Source: Lethocerus indicus (Eukaryota > Arthropoda > Insecta > Hemiptera > Belostomatidae). From it: DNA of 64,000 nucleotides. Location of the stretch: the NCBI GenBank assembly GCA_019843655.1, contig JACDQD010000106.1, forward strand, positions 3,534,001-3,598,000, given 5' to 3'. The translations under genes were made by a program, and so were the position numbers. This document shows, piece after piece, positions 50,801-63,900 of this stretch (position 1 is the first letter of the stretch; the number at the start of each line of letters is the position of its first letter). Under the pieces are notes generated by a model. The model searched no databases. It was not told the origin of the DNA and saw nothing but the letters and a program-made list of their open reading frames with translations.

Positions 50801-53800
50801 ATTAGGCTTCTACCTAATTACATCTGAGGGATAATTGCGCTAGTAATTACAGTTGGTCTCCCTCTCAATTTTTTTTGTATTTCAACTTCCGACGCTTCTC
50901 AGTTTTATATTTTCTCTTCATCATTTTATGTACTTGTTCTTATTACTTTCTTCTTCTCCAATTTTTATATCTTTCAACAACGATTTGATTACTCTTCTGT
51001 TAATCTGATTAGGGTTTATAATTATGTAGAATATGATTTTCGCTCGAAAAGCCATATAATTGTAATGTTGTAATATTTATTTTATTACCCCAATTTTTTG
51101 GCCTGTATTCATATATTTTCTTACATAGCAGAGAAACCTGTTCGTAATATAGTCTTTATACAGGACATATTGGGCATCGTAGTTAATTTACCCCTTTGTA
51201 TATAGAAAAGAAATAGTTTGGACAATAAATATATTCGGGGTTGCTCGTAAATCGTCACCAGATTGAAGTCGGCCGCGCTTTTATCCCAGTAAGTCTGGGG
51301 ATAAATCACAGAGCTCTTCTCTGCCTGTAAGTCGGTGGTGGAGAGAAATTGAATCGTCGAAAAATCCATTCGGCTGCCTCTAACCTATACGATGTTTGGC
51401 CCTACCGGCCATACAAGGCATATTGGGCTCTAGACCCCTTGAGGGAGCATAAGGGGGAAACCATAATTGAGCCTGAAATAAATACTGTAAAGAAAAATCC
51501 ACGAAATAACCAGGACATATAGTTCATGAGATCTCCTATCTCAGTTAGGTAGCGTACCATTTTAGTTTTCAGCAGCATTTCGTTACCGTAACTACCCATA
51601 CTACTGCAGTTTAGGATATAGTAAATATCACAATTCGTATAAATTACGTAGAAAATTTAGAATTTTTTATGCTGCTGTCCGTGTTTTTCCAGGTGTGTGA
51701 GTTCTGGGCGGAAAAAAACAAGCTTTTAGGCCCAAATCACACTTTGAAACAAGAGGACGAAACTCCCATAAATCCTCGAGTCGGGTTGCAAACAAAACGG
51801 CGTAACACATTTTACGAAAACGAGGCCACTAACGAGCCGTACGTAGATAAATATAAACTTCGAGCGATGCAAAAATTTCAAACAGCGGCCATGAAGTTGT
51901 TTACCGTGCAATTTACAGTGGGCCGAAGTGCAGGTTTGTTACGTTCTTGGTGTGAATAAAAACAAAGTTGATTTTTAAAAGCATTTGTTTTTTGGGGTCC
52001 CACAGGATTTACTGCATTCCTTGTCCTCTTCTATATCTGAACACATCTGAGTTGTGTTTCGTTATAAACTTCTGCATAATATTAGAACATAAGTCATCAC
52101 AAAATATAATACAAGTACCGGCATAAATTATAACACAATGCTTCGGTAGATATGAGATGAATCTGTGTAACTTACATATGTTTTACACTAATATTCAGAA
52201 ACAGTAATACTCCATCTGCAACTTTCTTTAAAGTACTAATTTGAACCGTTGATGAATAATATTCTGTTTTTCAGAGTTCTAGTCAAGTCCTGTGAAGTTG
52301 GACTCCTTTTAACGCTATGTTGCGTAATTCTGTCTGCAGGTCATTTATCTATTCCATTGTCGTACCGACCTTCGTATTAGCATTTTTTACGACAGATGAA
52401 AGGTTTATTTTAGAACATCCCGTTCTGAAACACTCCCTGCGTCGACTGGTTTATTGAAATTCCATTAGTTGAAGAGTGAAAGGCGCAAAAGTAACACGAG
52501 CTTCTTGGATTTGAAATAAATATGCTAATTTTTTACATTCTACTAGTATTACTTTTAGATACATTTCAGGTTATGGAAATGCCAACTGGCTGTAGCATAA
52601 GTCCAGTGTAACGGAAAAAACGTACAAATTTGCATTTGTACATCCCAGGACCCCAACTCCGATTTTCATTTAATTAAAAATATGTCGCTGAATATGACTT
52701 GGTGCGTTACAGCCTTTTCTCAAATAAACAGAAAATTATTGATCGGAGATTTATATACACCCATGAGTTCTTATTTGATCCCTGATTCATCTTAAATAAC
52801 AGATATTTTCATTCTTTATATTCACTAGAGAACAAATTTATGTACGATAAGTTTTTTAAATCTTCAAAAACTCTGATGCCGGCAATTTCCATATTAATGA
52901 AACGGTTCGGAAATAGAGTGTTTAATAATACTTTTTAAAATGTGTCACATTTGATAAAACCCCGGGGCAGCCCCCTTTCCGAAAATAGATTCCTCAAGGA
53001 ATTGTGTCTGGGCCAGGCGAATATTTCTGAAACAAATTGCAAATTATGTTTTTGTTATTCTTCTGAGAATCTTTATCAGTTAAACGAGGAAGTCGTTGGT
53101 ATTATAAAGTTGAGGTCAGACAATAATTCGCGATGTAGCAATAACAGTATATGTCTACTGAATGTTGTTTGTATCCCTCAATCGGGTTTCATTTAATATT
53201 TATAAGAAATAAAATTTAAATAATGGCTCAGGATATTATTCAGGCTTAGTTAGAATTAAATTTAAAATTTTCTTCCAATAGTAGAATGATCGGGGTATTA
53301 ATAAATGTCCGTGCCCTTTTTCCATTTATAATATCTGTTGGTTCATGGTTGGTCAATTTCAGTTTGAATGCGAGACGATTTACGATAATATTTATTTCAT
53401 GACATACGTTAATAACTATAAAATAAGAAATAAAATATTTCCCTTATTCCGACTTTGTAGGACCTGAGGGCGTCATTTGATTTATGACTACCGAAGTTAG
53501 TACTTTTTGTTATTCTGCACACTACTGCAATTGTTCGGTACATTTATTAATTTCGTTTTCACTATATGTCAGAAGTATAAGTGGGAACCAAACAAACCAA
53601 AAATGGCAGAGATCTTGATATTGATATTTCAGACTGTGGCGAAGCCTCATGTACAAATTACGTATACCAGTGCTACTAACGAGTTCCTACCCACAATAGT
53701 GCAAGTGTCGAGTGCCTGGGGAATAGGTATCAACAGACAACTTGATTATACATCAACAGCATACAACAACATTATACAATAACAGTGTCCCTTTAAATAA

Positions 53801-55162
53801 ATGCCTCCCCAGGACTGGCTGTTTTAATTGAGACGCCTCTTAACCAGGCTTCTTCAACAGTTTTACTTTCAGTTTAAGATCTTTAGATTTTCGTCGTTTA
53901 TTAAATTCTAATCTTCGCGGTTATATCAAAGAACAAAGGAGGGCGGCGTTATTAAAAACGCGCTGAATGACATGAAAGTAAACGAGAACAAGGACTAAAT
54001 TGATAAAGGAAGTTTTAAAATAATTTTTTAAGTTTTAGTAATCACTCGGGTGATTTTCTTATCCGTTTGATCACGCCCTAGTCTGCCAATGAATGTTACT
54101 GTCAGTACATAGGTAGTGATTTTTAGGACTGTATATGTCTCAGTGGGTTTTGTGAGAATGTTGTGAGAATTTTAGTGGCATTTTAATTTCCAAATAACCA
54201 AATTTTACTTCCAATAGTAATTTGAGACCTGAAAAAGAGGACCTCGATAACTGTTTAACCTGTTTAAATAGCAGGGATGAGTTCGATAGTTTCTTCTTTA
54301 ACAAAATATCACTCTCACCCATTTTCGTCGAAATTGTATTACTTAATGTTATGTGTGCATAGTTATTCTTAATCTTCTTAGTTAGACTCATCTTGCTAAG
54401 TTTTAATTGGGGTAACAAGTGTTGAAAGTATTTCTGAACTTGCCTTACCACCTTTCCTGTTTAAGATCTTAATCGAAAGAGTAAGTTAGAGTTCACCTGA
54501 ACTGTTTTCCTAAATAAACTTGTTTCATTCGTCTCTCTTTTAGGATTGACATATTCGAACAACATGATCCAGTTCTATTTGCACCAGGGAATTTTTTCGA
54601 AGGATCAAATTATCCTTCAATTAGAAATTACGGATGATAACAATATAGTTTACTCTGTTTCGGTATTGTTGCTTTTGGCGTTCGTAACACTTGTGTACAT
54701 TCTTGGTTGACGGGTAAATCATCATTTATTTCGGCCGCCGTCAACCCAACAGCCAGTGTGAGGTATCGGGCGAGCGAAGGTTAATGTTTAATTGGAACGT
54801 TGGTGGGGTGAGATTAGATGGGGCGATGTGGGGTGGAGGCCGCTGCGGGAACTGATATTGACAGGCTCGTTAGTCCTGGGCCGACTTATTAAAGTGACAT
54901 GGCGGGTTTTGCTCCTCAGCTGGCCGGCTAATTTCCGCGGCCATCATCCCACCATATCGTAATCGGCTGCCCAAATCTGCCTCCATAAGCTCCTATCGCC
55001 ATTGTAACGCGATCTGTCCATCTGTCCATCCCCTAAATCTGTCCCCCTCCAGACAAACCTAGTGGTGTGTTGGTAGGTTGTAACCAATTTTTGATAGTAT
55101 AAGGGGAAAAAGATATCTTCTGAATACGCAGAATTTGCGGACAGTGTCGAATCATATTATTT

Positions 55163-55255
55163 TGTAGGTTCGTGATGTTTCTGTCTCCTCTCGCTGGTTT
55201 GGTCTTTTGCTAGACCGGTTTCGGCTGCTCGCCATCTTCAGTAGCGGTGTTAGCC
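55163..55255 (-). repeat. Best-preserved member of the hammerhead-like repeat family
   Basis: The distal segment 55163-55213 is identical over 51 bp to 17917-17967. On the minus strand the unit reads from CTAACACC through the 37-nt core (55209-55245), then AAAAGACC, AAACCAGCGAG, GGAGACAG and ACGAACCTACA. Unlike the copies in the left part of the window it stands alone, without an inverted partner. It also lies far from the others, inside the probable receptor intron. Confidence 0.8.
55209..55245 (-). ncRNA. Type I hammerhead-ribozyme-like motif
   Basis: Read on the minus strand, the 37 nt give every ordered block of a type I hammerhead. There is a stem I strand GCTA, core CTGAAGA (C3-A9), stem II GGC-GAGCA-GCC, core GAA (12-14), ACC and GGT for helix III, C17, and TAGC completing stem I. 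ACCGGT is self-complementary with no loop, so helix III would have to form between two RNA copies. Such dimer-type short helix III is known for hammerheads in Penelope-like elements and animal retrozymes. The weak point is one unpaired U between A9 and stem II. I infer either a relic or a slow ribozyme; activity is untested. Confidence 0.5.
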
Positions 55256-56963
55256 ACTGTTAGCACTTTGGATGTTTTTTGGGCATCCTCACTGCACTGT
55301 TACTGTCACTTGTACTGTAGTGTTTGTCAGTTTGTCAGTAGTATATATAAGTGCTCTTTTATTGTTATTGGGGAATTATGTTTGTCTTCGGATTTTGTTA
55401 ATCCGTTTTCTAAGTGTGAGTCATATTGTCGGAAGGGGGTGTGCTGGTGGGGCGGGTGTGATCCTTTAATAGGATTATAGGGGCAAATATGGCTTCACTC
55501 TGTGAATTAATTTTTTCATTAGTAATTTTATTTTTCTTATGTTTGAAGATTTCCAGGTTTTCTATAATATCCATTTCTTTGGTCGAAAGTGAATCTCGCG
55601 GAGTACAAATCGGTACCTCTTAATATCCTTGTCAGGTTCCTGTTGACCGGTGCAGCGATAGTGAATGAGGATTTTACCTACCTCTATATGTTACCTAAGA
55701 AAAATAATATAAAATGGTGATAAAATAAAATTATTTATTAAATGATTGTCAGAATGGCTCCCATAAATATTCTATTCAATATTTTTATAACTACTCCCGC
55801 CGTTTTATAGCTTGCGAAAACAAAATCTCCTCGTTTATTTTAACTCGATTATAAAAAATATGTCCCAAAACAAAAACTATACCCATCCTTCGTTACAGTT
55901 GGTCTGCTTGTTTCATGGAGGGGGTCTCCGTAATTTTCCATTCATTTTCCCTAATTTCATTAAAGCAATTAATCAATGGCCCCAAGTAGCAATGGGGGAA
56001 TCGTAAACTCGGGTTTGGTAAAACTTAATTAAGAAAAACTAAATTCCGAGAATAAAATAAGGTCTCGGTTAGTAGAAAAAAGTAATCAAGTGTTATAAAA
56101 AGTTTTAAAGCTAAACTGGGAAACCCGCCATTAAGAAAAATTAATCTTTATTACGCTTGATGTCGCGGCTTGTATCATTAATTTTGAAATAGCTTTCCTG
56201 TAGACTCAAAGTATTAATTTTTTTTCGAAACGTTGAAAGATAGTTCAGTAATTTAGAAGTTTGTTATAAAACTCGTCCTTACTTTTACCTTTCTCTGTTG
56301 GCGATGGTGCTTTATAACAACGTATTATGTCGAAAACTAAGTAAATCGGTGGATATATTGAAATAATAATTAAACAGCTTTCTTACTTATATTGTTTAGT
56401 TAAAATAAATATATAAATTATTTAGCCGACTGAATTTCAATTTGGTAGCTTTATATCGTTTTCAGAACCGGTCAGTATTGCTGTTCTTCCGAGCCCACTT
56501 TGAGGGAGCCCTAACTCCACCCCAACCACCTTTCTAAATAAATGGAAAAAGCGTGTAAATGGGAATGGGGTTGACTCTTCGCCAGACCACTCATTGAATA
56601 AAAAACGGGGTCTCGGAAGGCCGATTAGAAGACCGTATTAAAGTTATTAAACAAATTTACAAACGTACTCCTATCATTAAATGTGTAAATGATATTTTTT
56701 ATTAAATACATAGGAACAATAACACATATGTACCGGCCCGCAGTCTTTTATTTATGGTAATATTTGAATGCTGGCTTACTTCATCGTAGATTCGGTTGAT
56801 GATATCCGGGTTGTGTAATGTGTACATGACCAGTCTTAACGGTATATCCCCTCCAATTCAGTTACATTCATTCTGCCTATATAGTCCTTGAGCGAGTTAT
56901 GAATATGAATATGAACAAATAGTAATGGAGTTCTGGATTCATACAAACTGATACCATTTAAAT

Positions 56964-57025
56964 AGGATGACCCTAGTGGTTAGGCGCCTTGGACTGGCCC
57001 CGGTTCGAATCCCGGTTAAATTTGA
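56964..57025 (+). repeat. tRNA-like SINE head with perfect box B
   Basis: GGTTCGAATCC at 57002-57012 is an exact pol III box B, and the T arm CCCGG-TTCGAAT-CCCGG has four of five pairs. CCCTAGTGGTTAGG at 56971-56984 resembles a box A/D-loop about 30 nt upstream. Most of the anticodon arm is missing (GGCGCCTTGGACTGGCC), so it is not a functional tRNA. I see no clear SINE body or A-tail downstream. Confidence 0.5.
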
Positions 57026-58036
57026 ATTCCGAATTCTCGTTCAACCAAATAATATGTTTACAACGAGTTGAAACTTGCGGAGACGGTGGAGAGAGGGCAT
57101 TTTGTTGGCGCTCGTCGTTGCTAAAGGGCTCTCCCTCTCTGGAGACTGTTTAAGTAAATTACGAAGCTAGTTACATATGCAGAGTGCGACACACACTCTA
57201 GACCCGCCCTTTCACCTAAACCGCAAGCGGACTTTAATTTCAAAATGTTACTCGGTTCGCATACCGATGAACCGACCTGCCAGCCCCATCCACCGCCGGG
57301 CCATTTCTCTCTCACCGGCGACAACAAATTCTGTGTATCTCCGCTCTCTTTCCCGGATGCGAGGGCAGCAATCTGCGGCCCATCTACCGGGGATAATGGC
57401 CTCCCTTAGGGAGCATTAATGTTCCGCTCCCCTAACGAGCCTACTAGACTTGGAATATAGAAGAGTTGAAAAGGGTGGGCCGTGGAGCTTCCAAAACGCC
57501 TGCATTCATGCGTTTCCCTCTCTACGTTTTTAATTCAAACCCGGGGCATTTACGCTACTATCGGAGACATCGGGACCATTATGAAATCGTATAGGCGCCC
57601 TGTACAGGTTCGACATGTCAGAGAAAACTGATTGCACTGAATCGCGGCAGTAGATTTTCTAGTCTTACGAGGAAGAAAGGGTCGAATCCATCTTACCTGT
57701 TGGAACGAAGAGTAAGAAGGATTACGTGGGTCCCCGAACTACCATGTTTGGCCCCGAAAGGCCATGGCATGTAGCACATAATCGGTTACATGTTCATGAG
57801 ACACTGAAGTGATCTCAGAGAACAAACCCTTTATTTACCGTACTAAAAAGGCACCGAATACTCCGTCGAATGAACAAAATAAACGTAAATTAAAAATTGA
57901 AGATATCCATTCGGCATTATTGAAACAATATTGAGTTAGTCCATGTCGTCACGTCGAGTTCGAGGACATTTAGGTGTGAATGCCGTGAAAGGCTTATCGT
58001 GTTTTTACATACGGTATCACCTCGGAACGCAGTTCG

Positions 58037-58067
58037 TTTTTGTTATTCAAATAAGGAATAACAAAAA
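58037..58067. repeat. Perfect 12-bp inverted repeat (hairpin)
   Basis: TTTTTGTTATTC, a 7-nt loop AAATAAG, and GAATAACAAAAA are exact complements. There is no nearby gene that it could terminate or regulate. It could be a chance AT-rich hairpin. Confidence 0.8.
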
Positions 58068-59180
58068 TTTAATATAACCGCGGATGAGCCGGGAATATAA
58101 TAATACCATTCTTTCTTTTTTCCTACAGCCGTGAGAAGGGTATGGAGTTGAATCTATGAAATATACGCGCTTTTGAAGCGTGATACATTTTCAAGCACTA
58201 AGTCTATTGGGGTTAAACGCGAGTCAATTGCCGGGGGAATTGGTCGGTTTGTACGACCGAAACCGAATTGCATTCGTTAACTCGTCAAACCATCTCTTCG
58301 TGTATGCATTTCAGTTCCGGTTGTTTGCTCGATTTCCGCGCGATTTATAAATCCGATGGGGCGTTGATTTCGGTAAAACGAGATGTTTGATCTGTGAAAT
58401 TAGTTCCAGCGTCGCTACACAGATATAGTTCCAAACATTGCTATCGGGTTTGTATGAAATCCACTAGCCCGTTGTTGACGTTCACGCCTCTGTGCGTCCG
58501 TGAAAGTGTGTATTCTCCTGACCCGGTCGTACTGAAATGGCCCATTATTGTTCATCTGTTCGTTCAGAGAAAGAGTGTTTGCTTTTATAGACGGGAAACT
58601 AGAATGGCAGAATTCGATTATAACCAGTTCACCAAGTCGTGAAGTCGTTCACCAAGTTTAAAATCAAACTGCTATTGTTTCAGTACATTTCAACATAATG
58701 CTACTTCATTTATACATTTATCGCATCTATTCCTCGTCTGAAGTATGAACCCAGTTTTCGCCATTACCAAAGTTGGAATGATACCCGCAACAACTCCGTA
58801 AACCGATAACCCCACCCCTTGACCCTATACCTATACAACAAAATGGATGTACAGATAACGATACAAAATTATATAACGGAATTTCGCTGCAACCGAAAAT
58901 TGCTTTTGGCTCGAATAGCCCTGTGCTGAAAATAAAGAGGAAACCTCCACTAAATCATAAATATCGCGGACTATCTTGTCCCGGGTACCAAAAAGAACAT
59001 TTGCATAAATATGTACGAGCTTAGGGGACTCTGTTAACTTCACTAGGAAACTGGCGGCGATTCGATTAACATAGGACAACCAAGAAGTTCTGGTTTGCGG
59101 GTTCTCAGATCAAGTTCTTAGAAATGGATTAATATGTAAATTTAGTTGAAGTCATATCGTTCCTTCCACGTTCTCTCACC

Positions 59181-59182
<2 letters not shown>

Positions 59183-59265
<83 letters not shown>
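59183..59265. repeat. (CT)n followed by (CA)n microsatellite
   Basis: About 35 CT units (59183-59253) run into about six CA units. Apparent open frames on both strands here are translations of this tract. Confidence 0.97.
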
Positions 59266-59269
<4 letters not shown>

Positions 59270-60836
59270 CAGGCGACCTTACGCCCACTGCTAGGCCGGC
59301 CGGATCCTGCGTAAGAAATGCATTTTTATGCATTCTTCGCATGAAGTTCTATCGGGAGACTCGTGCATAAATACATCACACCTCTCGCGAAATTGAACTG
59401 TATAATGCATGCCCAGGAACGTGATTCCGTGTCCGACCCCGTTTCCCTATTTTCATACGGAGTACGTCTGTCGCATGAAGCGAACCGAGGAATCGGAGAT
59501 TAGATCAAATAAAAAACAGATTTGGTTTGGTCGAGAAACGGTTGTTGCTGTAATACGCTCTAATAATTTGCTTATATTTAAACAATTCGCGGCTGTATTC
59601 ATACACTTGTCCAATCACCACTTTCCTCGTCTCAACTAGATTACAGCTACGTATTAAGATGCCGCGTTTATTGAAAACTTTATGTATAAATATTACTCGA
59701 CTATAAAATTGAGTTATGCCACTCCCAACGGTAGAACATTAATTATGAAGTAATAATAATTTTTATTTCGCTGATTATAATATAGTCAGGTCATGAGGAG
59801 AAAAATGTGCCGCTGTTTAGAGGCTGGTATGCATGTTTTGATATGTATTTATCAGGCCGGAAGCGTTTTATTTAAGCGATCGAAATAAATTCTGGACGCA
59901 CGCTGTTGGCTTTCTGCCTGCAATCCGGGTCGGCAGTGTAGCCAGAGAGGAGTGGCATTAGTCAGGGCCTCTGATCGAACGCTAAGTGTCTTCCGACACG
60001 AATCGCTTCTCTGATGCTAATCAGACTGGCGGGACGGTCGATCGACCCCTCCCCCCAGGCTGTCCCAAGAAGGACGATTGGAATCGACCCAGTGTCCATA
60101 ATCTACAGTCCATAGTTTACGTCGATTCCGAACAAATTCCAAATACGAACACGGTCAGAATCAAAGATTCTGGCCGCCGAATGTTCAAAAACCATCCCAT
60201 CACTCTCGTCCCCACACACCGAGAAATTGCTCCGTATTTGGACCAACACTCCTGTTTTATATCTCCTGGTTGCAGTCGCTTAGGAAGGAACCTTCTTTCT
60301 AGTATAATATTCTGGTGAAATTTGTGATCACACCGATTGGAATCAGCAAAGAAAAGTCTCGGAGTAGCCACACGTAGAATGCCGAGTTCCGTGTTCTATT
60401 CAAATAGTTCAGTACTTCATTTAATGTTGAAGGAGTACATTTTATAACTCTTTAATCACATTAGAATTTAATATTCGTATCGAAAGGTTCGATAAAATTA
60501 AATTAACGTTAATTCTTATTATTTAGTACATTCCTCGAAGGTGGTTGGATAACTGTTAATGTCAGCTGACGAGCGTTGATTTCGCTAGTGATTCTAATTA
60601 GGAAATATCCACTCTTTATATTAGTCAGATTGTATTCGGGCTGTGTTGAAATTCGAGATTCGTGTTTAAACCTGTCGCTGGATTTTTTGCGTTTGAATAC
60701 ATCCAGGAAGGTGTGGATCCACCGCAATCTGTATGGGAGGGTGGCGCGGTTCACATTAGCCGTGTTATCTCTTGTGTTTCTCGGTCGTGGGCCTGACAAA
60801 AAACAGCACCGCGGCTGCGGCGGGGGTGGGGAGGGA

Positions 60837-60841
<5 letters not shown>

Positions 60842-60914
<73 letters not shown>
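60842..60914. repeat. (GA)n microsatellite
   Basis: About 36 GA units with short imperfect GATAGAGA extensions to about 60940. It lies next to a GC-rich patch and a CACG/CGCA-rich tract near 61010-61040. Confidence 0.97.
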
Positions 60915-60917
<3 letters not shown>

Positions 60918-63900
60918 TAGAGAGATAGAGCGAGAGAGAGATAAGCTTTCCCGCTTACCGCCCTGTCCGGCTGCCCACTCTGATTGTTGGACCAGGTTTG
61001 GTTGTCGCACGCACACTCGCACGCACACGCACACGCACAGGCCTGATGGGCCCAGTGGGCCCCATTGTCACCCGCAGACCTGCCATCGCACAGAATAATT
61101 CCACATCGAAATTCCAATGTCCCAACTTACCGGGACTTCGTATTGTCAACTGCATCGGTAAGCGACCTCTCTCGATCGTCCGCGTTTAACCGTCGGTATC
61201 ATGACGTATAGATTTATAGACAGTAGGCTACTGTCAGAAATTACCTTTTTACTGCGGCATATTAAGGTTTTGACCTAAGTGTGTCACGTGTATATTTTAT
61301 CCTTTCGGCCGCACTAATGCCACTTTATCACATCTGACCCTTTGCTATTTGGTCGTGACCTATACCTATGGTTACACTACTTCCCAAACTGCAACCGCGT
61401 AGCAAAGTAAGACAAGATTGACACCTGTGAATCATCCTGTCATCAATGAACTCCTACTGTCTGATTGCATTTTTTATGATTTACAATTAAAATATTTCCG
61501 AACGCTATTTTCCCACTTCAATTTGAGAATTTCATCAATCTCCCAATGTATTTTTGGCTATACGAGAAAACAGAATGATGTTTTTAAAACGCTCCGACGT
61601 TTCTTCTGAGGAGAAGACCTGTTCCAAGATATGACTAATGATAGTTCGTCGGTTGAAATACAATCAATCTTGTCTCCGAAAAAACCGAAAATATATATAG
61701 ATTTTACCATAAATTATTTAACTGGATCAATATATTGGTGAATTTTCATTGCGCCAATGGACCTTCAAGTGCCTTTAAGATATATTTACACTGTAAATTG
61801 ATAATTTTTTTCTTCCATTATTTCGATTTGCTTTTAGGCCTCCATTTTTCGAACTTCTCAATTTATGTTTCTTACTTTTTCATTTTGCTTATGGTTGCTT
61901 TGCGCTCTTCCTATATCAAGAGCATCAACATCTCAGGTTATTATATTATATAATTGTAATTTTTAAATATAATTATCGGACTCATTAAGACTGGAATCGT
62001 TCTTGTCTCTTTACTCCGCCACAATTTGAATACTGAGGGCTGGAGTGAAAACATTGAATAAATGGTCACTAAACAAAGAAAAACTTGTTCTGTCCATGTA
62101 TGCGTTTATTTTATTGTATTGGCTAATTAAAACTATAAATGTGGACAGAGCGTAATGTTTGTGTTAAAATATTGTATCAACCAGTAGAACTTCATACAAA
62201 AGGTTCTAATTTTTCTTTGAGTGAGTCAACCTTGTTTCTAAATGTCGTAGGAAGTTCCTAAGCTAGAACGGCCACGTTAATTGATGAATCATTCCTTTGG
62301 CCGAGATTTGGCAGTATGTGGGTTCGCAGGCGATACCTGGAATTCACAGTTGATCGGGGGAGATTAGAATTAAGGTATTTGTAGCAAAAGGAATTCGCCG
62401 CCGGATGTAATCACGGGCCACTGGCCAATTCGGCTCTTACGCGGGAGGCCTTCCAGGAAGAACTGGAAGAGCGTTTGTTGTCGTGAAGCTGAGGATTGCC
62501 AGCAACGGTCTAGGGTCTGAGTTTAATGAAGAGCGCTAGTAGGGGGACAAACTCGGGTCAAACTTACGCTGGGCGACTCCGCTCTGATTAAGCCGCTCTG
62601 GCCGCAGGTTCACAGTTCACAGAAAGTCTTTTGAAGGTATCCAGGACATACTGGGAACTTCCACTCTCTGAACTTCATGTCAGTTAAGTCCGGTCTAGTA
62701 TTTGCTTGATTTCAAGTTTGACCCTAATCAGAACCAACTACAAGCAGTAGCCACTATTGGCGGGGTTATGACTTTTACATCATTATTGGACATTCAGTCT
62801 ATACGATATTTCATATCAGGTTAGGTGTAATCATATTTGGGAAATCAAAGGGATATTTGGCATATTTGTTTTTATTTATAATAAAAAAATAAAATATATA
62901 GCCTATTCCATTATATCTCTCCTGTGTTATGACTTCCCACCAACGTCTGTTAAAGCAACGTAGTATTTCTCTTATCATTTTATTTTATGTATGCAATACT
63001 ATCAAGATTCTGGCATTCCTACAAACCTCGCTTTCCACCATACAGGTATTTCAAATTATCAGTAAATTATTGCTTTCTAAACATTGAAAGTCCTTCGCGG
63101 AATGAGGTCGAAACATTGGACAGCGCTTCACTGTGCGGTGTTTTGAGTGGTATTTTCGTCCTGTAGAAGATCCAACAAAACACAACATTGTATATTTGTC
63201 ACTTCTGGCCTCGTCTGGAATTGTAAATCTGTCGAAACTTTGACGTCTAACGTTTAAGACTGTTCATGACCTATAAAATAGTGCGGAGGAATTTACGGAT
63301 ATTCTCTACCTACGAGCAGTGGAGCAGTTCCAAATGTGCGCTGTTATTTTATTTGTATGCAATCTTAAATGTAATATGTAAATCGGTCTTACGTGGTAAA
63401 ACAAAAAATTTGTTCACACAAACTAACTATTTCGCTCATCCCAGAGGATAGCTAAGGTTGAAGGGCAGAATCAAGAAGTACGGTTGACATCTACATTATC
63501 CATTTTTATCCATGAGATCGTTAAATAGTCATTCTTCATCGGTTCGAAATTCGGTCGGTAGGATTAGTGACAATTCCTGTTTCATATTCAAAGCGTTTAC
63601 GTTGTATTTATTTTATTTCTGACAAGGTCTGTTTACCGGGTTAAGAGAAAGATGCGGTGGAAGTGCTTACGGACCCAAACTCAATGCAATGTCACGTTTT
63701 TACAGAAAAAACGCCTTTCGCTGTGTTTTTCTTTCGTGTTCTCTCATTTCCAGATCCTGCTGTAATGTAAAGCCTTGAAAAACATTGGATCTGAGATGTT
63801 TTTTCTTGTGGTTTTAAGAACGTAATGAACGTGCCTTTTTTCGTGGAAAAGACAGTCCGATAAATGTCAATTAATTTGAAAAAAATTTTGAAATATGAAA

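Larger units (their letters stand above)
45392..55160 (+). other. Probable first coding intron of the receptor gene (start)
   Basis: Begins with GTCAGC after the coding exon. Stop codons interrupt the receptor frame within about 70 bases (the extension reads LSSNIYLFIF, an AT-rich non-domain sequence). I searched for the expected continuation of an ANF receptor domain (a hydrophobic strand, then a GP-V-C-type motif) and did not find it. The interval holds two AT microsatellites and a dispersed 47-bp repeat but no recognised gene. Frames at 48655-48969, 49807-50070 and 51669-51959 were examined and not accepted. Confidence 0.5.

Noticed and set aside
59986..60318. 110-codon plus-strand frame with fairly even amino-acid use
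   Set aside because: No ATG at its start, no recognised domain and no convincing splice sites. Left as unassigned non-coding.
60509..61117. 202-codon open frame on the minus strand, the longest in the window
   Set aside because: Its central third is Leu-Ser translated from the GA microsatellite, and the flanks show no domain. Frames are open on the other strand as well.
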